A stretch of 5,331 bases of DNA from Candidatus Methylomirabilota bacterium (GTDB taxonomy: Bacteria > Methylomirabilota > Methylomirabilia > Methylomirabilales > 2-02-FULL-66-22): NCBI GenBank assembly GCA_016208645.1, contig JACQXP010000083.1, positions 1-5,331 of the forward strand. The letters are read 5' to 3'. Below are positions 1-4,916 of the stretch, in pieces. The notes below the pieces were generated by a model. That model saw only the letters and a program-made list of their open reading frames with translations, ran no database searches and had not been told where the DNA came from. The position numbers and the translations under genes were made by a program. Numbering within the stretch: the stretch's first letter is position 1; the number at the start of each line of letters is the position of its first letter.

Positions 1-174
1 CATGGGTTCACGGATGACCCGGGCTCCGGCTGCTCGGGCCACCTCGGCCGTCCGGTCGGAACTGCCGTTATCCACCACGACAATCTCCGACACCAGATCG
101 CGCGGGACTTCCCTCACGACCACCAGGATGGCGTCCTCTTCGTTCAGGGCCGGGATGATGACTGCGATTCGCAT
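1..174 (-). CDS. Family 2 glycosyltransferase, N-terminal fragment (cut by window edge)
   Basis: This is the first 58 codons of a GT-A fold glycosyltransferase of family 2, the group that includes dolichyl-phosphate mannosyltransferase-like enzymes. These enzymes transfer a sugar from a nucleotide donor to a lipid or polysaccharide acceptor, often at the inner membrane. Visible are the first beta strand with the nucleotide-binding motif VIIPALNEE (residues 5-13) and the second strand ending VVVDNGSSDRT (32-42), whose Asp35 and Asp40 belong to the family's donor-binding signature. The metal-binding DxD and the acceptor domain would lie beyond the left edge. The ATG at 174 is supported by a purine-rich GAAAGGGG at 187-180, five bases upstream, and by the motif beginning right after the start. 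The substrate cannot be told from this piece. Confidence 0.9.
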   Translation of the reverse strand, partial: MRIAVIIPALNEEDAILVVVREVPRDLVSEIVVVDNGSSDRTAEVARAAGARVIREPM

Positions 175-189
175 TCCCGCCCCTTTCGG

Positions 190-255
190 TCAGCCCGCCC
201 GCATGGTTCCTGCGCTGGAAAGCGGCCCGCCCGGGTGACCAGACAGGCGCTTCAT
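190..255 (-). CDS. Possible 21-codon leader or small ORF ahead of the glycosyltransferase
   Basis: A short ORF begins MKRLSGHPGG and ends at TGA (192-190), 15 bases before the glycosyltransferase ATG. Its ATG at 255 is preceded by AAGGAGG (268-262) with a six-base gap, a textbook ribosome binding site and stronger than that of the glycosyltransferase. The peptide is glycine- and proline-rich, with no membrane segment and no family I recognise. It could be a translated leader that couples ribosomes onto the next gene, a small protein, or a chance pairing of a good binding site with a short frame. The binding site is seen; expression is inferred. Confidence 0.35.
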   Translation of the reverse strand: MKRLSGHPGGPLSSAGTMRAG

Positions 256-837
256 GTCAAACCTCCTTGCCCGTGCAGAGCCATGGAGACCGGGCGCTAT
301 CCCGGCCTGCTTTTCGTGTTCAGCGGGAGCCCACTGGACGATTCTACCATTCGCCCGCCTGCCCATTTTGATGCCGCATCTGCCAAAGGGGTTCGCGAAA
401 TCCTCGCACCGACTCCCACCTGGCGGGCACCGCGGTCTATCGGCGGCGGCCCGGTCGTAGCAGAAGAGCCGAGGAGGTTTTGCCGTCCACTCAACGGCCG
501 CCGCCGGGCCAGCACCCCTCAGGGTAGGGAGGCTGGCGCCGCCCCAGGCTGGCCGCGGGCTTCCGTTCTTGAATCGAGGGAAGGACGAGCCGCATCCAAT
601 TCTTCATGACACACGAGGAAGCCCCTCACGCGCGCCAGAAACGATTCGACCCCGCGTGCCACACCTGACCGACCGGTCTCCTGGTCCTTTTCGTTGGGAA
701 GGGGATTCGCTTCCTGTGGCGCTTTGCCCGCGGCCTCGCCTCCCGGCTGATCACTCCCCAGGAAACACCGGCCGGTTCCAGTCGCTGGACCGGGACGTGA
801 CGATCTATGGCTCCCCCACCTGAAGACCTTCGGCCGC
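256..837. other. Long stretch without a recognisable gene between divergent transcription units
   Basis: About 580 bases separate the leftward glycosyltransferase unit from the promoter of the rightward sigma-factor unit. Open frames exist on both strands, but their translations are rich in Arg, Pro and Gly, lack family motifs, and mostly lack a good ribosome binding site. I see no tRNA, no repeat array and no transposase remnant. Small GC-rich palindromes occur, such as ACCGGCCGGT at 767-776 and a CCGGG/CCCGG hairpin near 291-306, but nothing that identifies an RNA element. The region may hold regulatory sequence, an unrecognised small RNA, or decayed coding sequence. Confidence 0.6.
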
Positions 838-867
838 TTGACAGGCGCAGGCGTCTCACCATAGACT
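838..867 (+). promoter_or_regulatory. Predicted sigma-70-type promoter of the ECF sigma factor gene
   Basis: A perfect -35 hexamer TTGACA (838-843) is followed after 18 bases by TAGACT (862-867), which matches the -10 consensus at four of six positions including the first, second and last. Transcription would start near 874, giving a leader of about 80 bases before the GTG at 955. It resembles a housekeeping promoter. I did not find a convincing GGAAC-type ECF promoter here, so autoregulation by the encoded sigma factor is not evident. Confidence 0.5.
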
Positions 868-954
868 CCCGCCGGTCGTGCCCGTCGGGTCCGGCCGCTG
901 CCCGGTGGTCCCGGGCGATGGCCTGGCCATCATGTCCCGTCTTGGGGGGTCGGG

Positions 955-1569
955 GTGGAGCGCGAAGCCGAGCGGAGCCTGATCCAGCGCCTGCGAAACG
1001 GTGATGCGAGTGCGCTTGAGATCCTGATGGGCCAGTACGCCTCTCGCCTCTATCGGCTGAGTTACGGGATCACCCGCAACGAGGCGGATGCGGAAGAGGT
1101 GGTCCAGGACGCCTTCCTGGCCCTGTTCAGCAAGATTGACACGTTCGAAGAGCGGGCCGGCCTCGGCACCTGGCTGTACCGGGTCGCCACCAACGCCGCC
1201 CTGATGAAGCGGCGAGGCAAACGGTCGGAGCACGAGGTGTCCCTGGAATCCATGCTCCCGCAGTTTCTCGCCGACGGGCATCGGGCCGGCGACCAGAGCC
1301 TGCTGATGGCCGATTGGTCGCAGAATCCCGAGGCCGCGCTTCGGTCCCAGGAGACGAGGGCGATCGTGAACCGGGCGATTGATGCCCTGCCCGAGCAATA
1401 CCGCGCGGTGCTGATCCTCCGGGACATCGAGGGGCTGTCCAACGAGAAAGTCGCCGAGGCCCTGGGGGAATCGGTTGCCGCGGTGAAGTCCCGGGTGCAC
1501 CGGGGACGCATGGCGTTCCGCGAAGAGCTGACCCGACTGTTCGGTCCCCGCCCCACCCAGGTGATCTGA
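955..1569 (+). CDS. RNA polymerase sigma factor, ECF subfamily (RpoE-like)
   Basis: This is a 204-residue alternative sigma factor that would direct RNA polymerase to a small stress regulon. Sigma region 2 spans about residues 20-90: DAEEVVQDAF (45-54) is the core-binding and -10 recognition helix, and TFEERAGLGTWLYRVATN (63-80) is the conserved region ending in the GTWLYRVA signature. Sigma region 4 spans about 138-196, with ALPEQYRAVLILRDIEGLS (144-162) and the helix-turn-helix VAEALGESVAAVKSRVHRGR (166-185) that reads the -35 element. The linker (91-137) is hydrophilic and there is no region 1 or 3, as usual for ECF factors. The GTG at 955 was chosen because a GGGGGG run (944-949) lies five bases upstream and the family's N-terminus fits; the frame is open from 865 but has no better start. 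The anti-sigma gene follows, so activity is probably controlled by release from that partner. Confidence 0.95.
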   Translation: MEREAERSLIQRLRNGDASALEILMGQYASRLYRLSYGITRNEADAEEVVQDAFLALFSKIDTFEERAGLGTWLYRVATNAALMKRRGKRSEHEVSLESMLPQFLADGHRAGDQSLLMADWSQNPEAALRSQETRAIVNRAIDALPEQYRAVLILRDIEGLSNEKVAEALGESVAAVKSRVHRGRMAFREELTRLFGPRPTQVI

Positions 1570-1623
1570 GAGAGGATGGGCCGAGGGTCCGAAACCCGGA
1601 GCGGGCGGGAGAAAGATCCGAAA

Positions 1624-1869
1624 ATGCTGACCTGCAGGGACGTCATCGAGGACTTCCTCGCCGACTACGTGGAGGGGACTCTCAGCTTCGGAGTCCGCGT
1701 GAAGGTCAAGCTACACCTGCTACTCTGTAGAGCGTGCATGGCCTACCTTCAGACGTACAAGAAGAGCCGGGACCTGTTCGGCCAGGCCAGCCAGGTGGAA
1801 ATGCCCGAGGAGATGAAGGCCATCCTGCGCCGATTCCTGCTGGGCCATCTCCCAAAGAAGACCCCTTGA
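1624..1869 (+). CDS. Soluble zinc-binding anti-sigma factor (ZAS type)
   Basis: This is a small protein of 81 residues, probably the anti-sigma partner of the preceding ECF factor. It carries the HxxxCxxC motif (His31, Cys35, Cys38) plus Cys4 in the MLTCRDV start. These four positions match the zinc-ligand spacing of the ZAS fold, for example His6/His31/Cys35/Cys38 of Rhodobacter ChrR. Conserved LADYVEGTL (12-20) and CMAYLQTYKKS (38-48) surround the site. There is no membrane segment and no C-terminal sensor domain, so it should be cytoplasmic and may sense oxidants or metal directly through the zinc thiols. The start at 1624 is preferred because Cys4 falls at the family's N-terminus, although its GGGAG (1607-1611) is 12 bases away. 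The upstream ATG at 1576 would add 16 unconserved residues and lie six bases after the sigma stop. Which sigma factor it binds is inferred from adjacency. Confidence 0.85.
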   Translation: MLTCRDVIEDFLADYVEGTLSFGVRVKVKLHLLLCRACMAYLQTYKKSRDLFGQASQVEMPEEMKAILRRFLLGHLPKKTP

Positions 1870-2983
1870 CAGGGGCCGTGTGCGGCCCCCGGACGGTGGG
1901 ACCGCGCATCCCTTGAAGGAGACGGCCAGGCTCCTCGGCGCCTTCTACGACGGGAAGCTTGGCGTCCTGCACGCCACCGGCTTCGTCGTGAAGCCGGACC
2001 GCACCATCGCAGTCGGTCAGTACAGCTCGGGACCGATCGGCCGCCTCGTGTGGCAAGACGTCCTGGGTCTCGTCCAGATCTACAATACTTCTTATAGTCA
2101 GGCAGAGCCAGTCGTCCGCAACTCGCCGATCCACGGTGCGGAGCGGTGAAGAGTGCACCGCGGCGGTCACCGTCGGTTCGTCCTCAATCGGGATCCCACT
2201 GACGATCAAGCGGCCCCCTGGCGCGAGTAACCTGGAGAGGATGGTGAGGAGCGGGCAGAGGGTCCTGGTGTCGAGGTTTGCCAGGACGAGGTCGAAGCGC
2301 CCAGCGGCTCCGAGGGCCTCGATTCCTCCTTGGAGAACGTGGACCCGACTTGTGCCCGCGGTGAGGGCGAGATTCTTCCTGGCGGCGTCGCATGCCTGCG
2401 GATCCGTATCAACGGCGACGACCCGCGCTGCCCCGAGGGACGCCGCGGCGATGGCGAGAATCCCGGTCCCCGTCCCCACGTCCAGAACCACCGGCCCCCC
2501 CTGGTCCTCGGGCCATCCATCCATGAACGCCTCGAGGGCTTCCAGGCACATCCGGGTCGTGGCGTGGTGGCCGGTGCCGAAGGCCATGGCTGGGTCAATC
2601 CGGACCACACGGCGGTTCTCGGGGAAAGGGCCATCCTCCCACGGGGGCGCGACGACCAGGTGCCTGCCGACGGGAAGCGGTTTGAAGTGCTTCTTCCAGT
2701 TCCGCCCCCAGTCCTCGACCGGGATCTCGAGGACCTCGATCGGTCCCTCCGCACCCGGAAGTCCCAGGGCTCCCAGCGAAGCCTGAAAGCGCTTCAGCCT
2801 CTCGACGAGCGCCCCGACGCGCAGCGACCCGGCAAAGCTCGCCCGGATGCGCATCCCGGACGGCTCGCCGGGCAGATCCTCCGTGACGAGGCCGAGCGCG
2901 CACTCGGAGAAGAGGAAATCGCACAGCCCCTCCTCGGCCTCGCTGCCGGCGACCACGCTCACCTCGACGTATCCGTTGCCCAT
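1706..2983 (-). CDS. prmA: Ribosomal protein L11 methyltransferase PrmA with an anomalous C-terminal run-on
   Basis: PrmA methylates lysines and the N-terminus of ribosomal protein L11 with S-adenosylmethionine. Residues 1-70 form the L11-binding N-terminal domain. A linker with DWGRNWKKHFKPL (91-103) follows, then the Rossmann methyltransferase: DPAMAFGTGHHATT (130-143) is the PrmA signature, VLDVGTGTGILAIAA (166-180) the SAM loop, AVDTDP (190-195) the acidic strand end, LANLDT (234-239) the catalytic N-L/I motif, and LAPGGRLIVSGI (253-264) the late strand. Family similarity ends with DDWLCLTI at residue 297 (about 2093), close to the normal 290-310 length. The frame then continues for 127 codons to a stop at 1706, antisense to the redoxin remnant and anti-sigma gene; that tail looks non-native. 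The ATG at 2983 fits the family start but has no clear Shine-Dalgarno. A TTG at 3061 would add 26 unconserved residues. The start lies inside the toxin gene's 3' end. Confidence 0.88.
   Translation of the reverse strand: MGNGYVEVSVVAGSEAEEGLCDFLFSECALGLVTEDLPGEPSGMRIRASFAGSLRVGALVERLKRFQASLGALGLPGAEGPIEVLEIPVEDWGRNWKKHFKPLPVGRHLVVAPPWEDGPFPENRRVVRIDPAMAFGTGHHATTRMCLEALEAFMDGWPEDQGGPVVLDVGTGTGILAIAAASLGAARVVAVDTDPQACDAARKNLALTAGTSRVHVLQGGIEALGAAGRFDLVLANLDTRTLCPLLTILSRLLAPGGRLIVSGIPIEDEPTVTAAVHSSPLRTVDRRVADDWLCLTIRSIVDLDETQDVLPHEAADRSRAVLTDCDGAVRLHDEAGGVQDAKLPVVEGAEEPGRLLQGMRGPTVRGPHTAPVKGSSLGDGPAGIGAGWPSSPRAFPPGWPGRTGPGSSCTSEGRPCTLYRVAGVA
1872..1889 (+). terminator. GC-rich stem-loop just after the sigma/anti-sigma unit
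   Basis: GGGGCCG (1872-1878) pairs perfectly with CGGCCCC (1883-1889) around a TGTG loop, starting three bases after the anti-sigma stop codon. Its position suits transcription termination or protection of the 3' end of the mRNA. No T-run follows, so it is not a classical intrinsic terminator and may need Rho or act only as an RNA stabiliser. Confidence 0.45.
1880..2149 (+). pseudogene. C-terminal remnant of a redoxin/peroxiredoxin-like (AhpC/TSA) protein
   Basis: The frame carries a coherent stretch of about 57 residues (1913-2083) resembling the last third of AhpC/TSA-type redoxin proteins. The sequence KETARLLGAFYDGK would be the helix and strand after the catalytic half, LHATGFVVKPDRTIAVGQYS the central strand pair with the GFVVxPD turn, and GPIGRLVWQDVLGLVQ the closing helix. 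The thioredoxin-like N-terminal half with the peroxidatic cysteine is absent, because the anti-sigma gene and stem-loop lie there instead. The only upstream start, GTG at 1880, sits in the hairpin loop and has no ribosome binding site. After about 2083 the frame runs on into sequence antisense to prmA and stops at 2149. I read it as a truncated remnant that originally converged on prmA. The family assignment is from memory of motifs and could be off at subfamily level. Confidence 0.5.
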
Positions 2984-3381
2984 CTTGCAATCAGTGTCAG
3001 ACAGTACCAAACTTGGAAGGCATGAATCCCGGCTCCCCGAGAAATGGAGGAACTTCGACAACGCGGCGAGCCCGCACGGTGCATGAGCGCATGCGGGAGG
3101 CGGGTCATCGGGCCCTGGATGAGGCGCCGATTGTCGATTGCCCGGAGCTGATCAACCAGGAGGTCAGAATTGCGGCGCAAGCGACCGGAGGCCGGGATGC
3201 GGATACGGAGCGGCTCGGCGTCATCCACCAGGCTCGTGGTCAGCGGAACAATGAGCGTAGATGGATGGTTTGCATCGAGAAGCGCCTGGGATTGGAGAAT
3301 GAGCACCGGCCTGGTCTTGCCCGGCTCGGTGCCACGGCGGGGATTCAGGTTGGCTAGCCAGATCTCGCCCCGCTCAGGCAT
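2959..3381 (-). CDS. MazF/PemK-family endoribonuclease toxin
   Basis: This is the toxin of a type II toxin-antitoxin pair. The family cleaves RNA, usually mRNA, at short sequences. MPERGEIWLANLNPRRG opens the SH3-like barrel. KTRPVLIL (22-29) carries the catalytic arginine (Arg24) and VPLTTS (45-50) the catalytic threonine (Thr48), matching Arg25 and Thr48 of Bacillus MazF. LLVDQLRAID (74-83) and RLIQGPMTRLPHALM (86-100) complete the core. The ATG at 3381 overlaps the antitoxin stop as ATGCCTGA, implying translational coupling, and is preferred over the in-frame start at 3414. At 140 residues it is longer than the usual 105-120. From about residue 102 the sequence turns Ser/Arg-rich and unlike the family, running 25 bases into prmA. 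A one-base frame change near 3080 would instead stop at 2997, before prmA. Catalytic residues are intact, so activity is plausible. Confidence 0.88.
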   Translation of the reverse strand: MPERGEIWLANLNPRRGTEPGKTRPVLILQSQALLDANHPSTLIVPLTTSLVDDAEPLRIRIPASGRLRRNSDLLVDQLRAIDNRRLIQGPMTRLPHALMHRAGSPRCRSSSISRGAGIHAFQVWYCLTLIARWATDTSR

Positions 3382-3610
3382 CGGGGTCCCGCTCGATGGC
3401 GGCGAACTGGGCATTCACCCGCATGCTCTCCTTGCGGACTTTCCTGGACACCTCGGCCAGCCGCTTGGCCCGAAGCTGGGCACGGGTCTGGCGGTTCATC
3501 CGCTCAACGGCGCGGCGGATGTACGCGGCCCGGGACAGCCGCAGGGCATCGGCGCACCGGCTGCTGGTTTCCAACAGATCGTCGGGCAACTTCAGTGAGA
3601 TGGCTCCCAT
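3374..3610 (-). CDS. Ribbon-helix-helix antitoxin of the MazF/PemK pair
   Basis: This 78-residue protein should neutralise the adjacent toxin and repress the operon. The N-terminal ribbon-helix-helix DNA-binding domain occupies about residues 3-40: AISLKLPDDLLE is the beta strand that enters the major groove plus the first turn, SRCADALRLSRAAYIRRAVERM the two helices. The charged tail (41-78), with LRAKRLAEVSRKVRKESM and the closing VNAQFAAIERDPDA, is the kind of segment that wraps around a MazF-type toxin. The ATG at 3610 is set by a strong GAGGAG (3621-3616), five bases upstream, and by the strand motif beginning at residue 4; the open frame extends further upstream to 3721 but there it crosses the promoter. 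Its stop codon overlaps the toxin start by eight bases. The upstream inverted repeat is its likely operator. Confidence 0.88.
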   Translation of the reverse strand: MGAISLKLPDDLLETSSRCADALRLSRAAYIRRAVERMNRQTRAQLRAKRLAEVSRKVRKESMRVNAQFAAIERDPDA

Positions 3611-3623
3611 GACACTCTCCTCG

Positions 3624-3655
3624 GATATCCTATCTAAATATGCACATAGGATATC
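3624..3655. promoter_or_regulatory. Operator: perfect 10-bp inverted repeat ahead of the antitoxin
   Basis: GATATCCTAT (3624-3633) and ATAGGATATC (3646-3655) form a perfect inverted repeat with a 12-base AT-rich spacer, so the arm centres lie 22 bases, about two helical turns, apart. Each arm contains a nearly palindromic GGATATCC core, which suits a ribbon-helix-helix dimer on each arm. The right arm contains most of the predicted -10 box and the left arm covers the early leader, so binding would block transcription. The role is inferred; the symmetry is seen. Confidence 0.7.
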
Positions 3656-3676
3656 TCCATGAGAGATGCGTGGCAA
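3648..3676 (-). promoter_or_regulatory. Predicted promoter of the toxin-antitoxin operon
   Basis: On the minus strand TTGCCA (3676-3671, five of six matches to the -35 consensus) is followed after exactly 17 bases by TATCCT (3653-3648, four of six matches to the -10). Transcription would start near 3641, inside the operator, about 30 bases before the antitoxin ATG. It probably also serves toxin and prmA, because no other promoter is obvious before prmA. Confidence 0.6.
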
Positions 3677-3698
3677 GCATTTTCTCCTGGGTTCCTCT

Positions 3699-3713
3699 GG
3701 ATCGCGTCGATCC
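3699..3713. other. Short perfect hairpin between the dehydrogenase and the toxin-antitoxin operon
   Basis: GGATCG (3699-3704) pairs with CGATCC (3708-3713) around a three-base loop. It lies in the 146-base stretch between the dehydrogenase stop (3823) and the toxin-antitoxin -35 box (3676), which otherwise shows no gene. It might contribute to the end of the dehydrogenase transcript, but no T-run follows on the minus strand, so it is not a convincing intrinsic terminator. Confidence 0.3.
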
Positions 3714-3822
3714 TGTACCACACCCCCGTGGATACGAATCTCCGCTGGGCGGGAGACGGGAGGCGAAGAGACCCCTCCGGCCGTCGCCTGCGCCAGAGAG
3801 CCGTTGGCCGGTATTCACTCGG

Positions 3823-4767
3823 TCAGGTTGCCCGGCGGGCCTTCTCCCAGCGGAGGAACTGGATGAGGAAGGCGTCGCGGCGCGCCCGGACCTCCTGGGC
3901 CTTCTGCGGCGTCCAGTCGAGAAACCCGCGGCCCGTCTTGGCCCCCAGCTCACCCCGCGCCAGCTTCTCGTTGTGGAGGCGGCCGGCACCCTGCACGGCG
4001 CCCAGGTCGGGGAGGACGTAGTCCTGGACCGCCTTGACCAGATCCAGTCCCACGAGGTCGGCGTGCTCGAAGACGCCGTAGGCGGGAAACCGCAGGCCGA
4101 CCCCGGTCATCACCGCCAGGTCCACATCCTCGGCCGTGGCGATGCCCTCCTGCACGATGTTCACGCACTCCCGGATCATGGCGTGCTGGATCCGGTTGCC
4201 CAACTGTCCGGGCCGGTCTTTGCGCACCAGCACGGGAACCTTGCCGCAGGTCCGGAGCAGCTCCACCACGCCGTCGGCGATCTGCCGGCTGGTCCGTTCC
4301 CCCATGATCACCTCTACCAGCGGCATCAGGTAGGGTGGGTTCCAGAAGTGGGTGGTCAGGATGCGCTCGGGGCGGGAGGCCTTGGCGGCGATGGCGGTGA
4401 TGCTGATGCCCGAGGTGTTGGAGCACAGGATGGTGTCGGGCGCGGCCTTGTCCAGCCGGGTGAAGAACGCCTGTTTGACGGCCAGGTCCTCGGGGATGGA
4501 TTCGACGAAGAGCTGGGCGGCGCGCGCGGCGCCTTCGGGATCGGTGGAGGCCTCCAGGCGCGCCGCGGCCTCCTTGGCCTGGTCCGGATCCGCCAGGTCG
4601 TTGGCGGCCAGTTGCGCGATGAGGGACCTGGCGGTGGCCACGCCGCGGGCCGCACCCTCGGGGGTCCGGCTGACCACGGTCGCCCGGCGTCCGGCCAGGG
4701 CGAAAATGGCGGCGATCCCGGGCCCCATCATCCCGGTGCCGGCGACGGCGATGTGACGAACCTCCAT
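3823..4767 (-). CDS. 3-hydroxyacyl-CoA dehydrogenase family protein
   Basis: This is a 314-residue oxidoreductase of the HAD family, which interconverts 3-hydroxyacyl-CoA and 3-ketoacyl-CoA in beta-oxidation or related pathways; relatives act on 3-hydroxybutyryl-CoA, carnitine or L-gulonate. The Rossmann domain (1-185) starts with AVAGTGMMGPGIA (7-19, GxGxxG). The active site includes SNTSG (116-120), His140 and Glu152 in HFWNPPYLMPLVEV (140-153, the His-Glu pair 12 apart as in human HAD), and Asn191 in LGNRIQ. The C-terminal helical domain (186-300) has AEDVDLAVMTGVGLRF, FEHADLVGLDL and the late KTGRGFLDW. Strand two ends VVSRT (31-35) rather than in the usual Asp, which hints at NADP(H). 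The ATG at 4767 has AGGAG six bases upstream. Without a fused hydratase it would work with separate partners. Substrate is undetermined. Confidence 0.92.
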   Translation of the reverse strand: MEVRHIAVAGTGMMGPGIAAIFALAGRRATVVSRTPEGAARGVATARSLIAQLAANDLADPDQAKEAAARLEASTDPEGAARAAQLFVESIPEDLAVKQAFFTRLDKAAPDTILCSNTSGISITAIAAKASRPERILTTHFWNPPYLMPLVEVIMGERTSRQIADGVVELLRTCGKVPVLVRKDRPGQLGNRIQHAMIRECVNIVQEGIATAEDVDLAVMTGVGLRFPAYGVFEHADLVGLDLVKAVQDYVLPDLGAVQGAGRLHNEKLARGELGAKTGRGFLDWTPQKAQEVRARRDAFLIQFLRWEKARRAT

Positions 4768-4794
4768 GAGGAACTCCTCTCAATGAAAAATGGA

Positions 4795-4893
4795 AAACCG
4801 ACAACCGACAATTGAAAATGAAAGGTTGGGGGCCGACCCGCGACTGTGACCGATCTCCCTGCCTTTCGGTTGTCAGTTTCCCATTGTCAGTTT
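4795..4893. repeat. Degenerate AACYGACAA-type repeats in both orientations
   Basis: The AT-rich gap between the dehydrogenase and the PPC gene holds four related copies of a short motif. Two are tandem on the plus strand (AACCGAC twice, 4796-4809, then AATTGAAAATGAAAGG). Two are on the minus strand as TTGTCAGTTT (4870-4879 and 4884-4893, spaced 14 bases). GACAACCGA (4800-4808) is exactly complementary to TCGGTTGTC (4866-4874), so the two halves form an imperfect inverted repeat that could fold in RNA. Its composition differs sharply from the genes around it. It resembles dispersed intergenic repeats of the form AACTGACAATTGAAAATG that I recall from several environmental genomes. Confidence 0.55.
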
Positions 4894-4916
4894 GAGAATG
4901 TGCATTGAGCGAAGCG

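Noticed and set aside
341..346. TAGAAT on the minus strand as a -10 box for the glycosyltransferase unit
   Set aside because: No acceptable -35 hexamer lies at 16-18 bases.
391..404. GGTTCGCGAAATCC as a possible tRNA T-arm
   Set aside because: The loop does not fit TTCRANY, and no acceptor or anticodon arms are found around it.
767..776. ACCGGCCGGT palindrome upstream of the sigma gene as an operator
   Set aside because: Ten-base GC palindromes are common by chance at this base composition, and no second copy or symmetric flank supports it.
626..862. 78-codon minus-strand frame in the non-coding block
   Set aside because: Arg-rich translation, no motif and no ribosome binding site.
856..1500. 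214-codon minus-strand frame opposite the sigma factor
   Set aside because: No family features, and the opposite strand encodes clear sigma regions 2 and 4.
2136..3025. Two long plus-strand frames opposite prmA
   Set aside because: Both are Arg/Pro/Gly-rich with no motifs, while the minus strand holds all PrmA signatures.
2984..3061. TTG start at 3061 for prmA
   Set aside because: It adds 26 residues absent from the family; the L11-binding strand begins straight after the ATG at 2983.
2959..3414. Toxin start at 3414 instead of 3381
   Set aside because: The added 11 residues are Ser/Pro-rich, and MPERGEIW at 3381 matches the family start and the ATGCCTGA coupling.
3640..4815. 391-codon plus-strand frame across the dehydrogenase gene
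   Set aside because: It is Gly/Asp/His-rich low-complexity sequence antisense to an enzyme with intact catalytic motifs; a GC-bias shadow.
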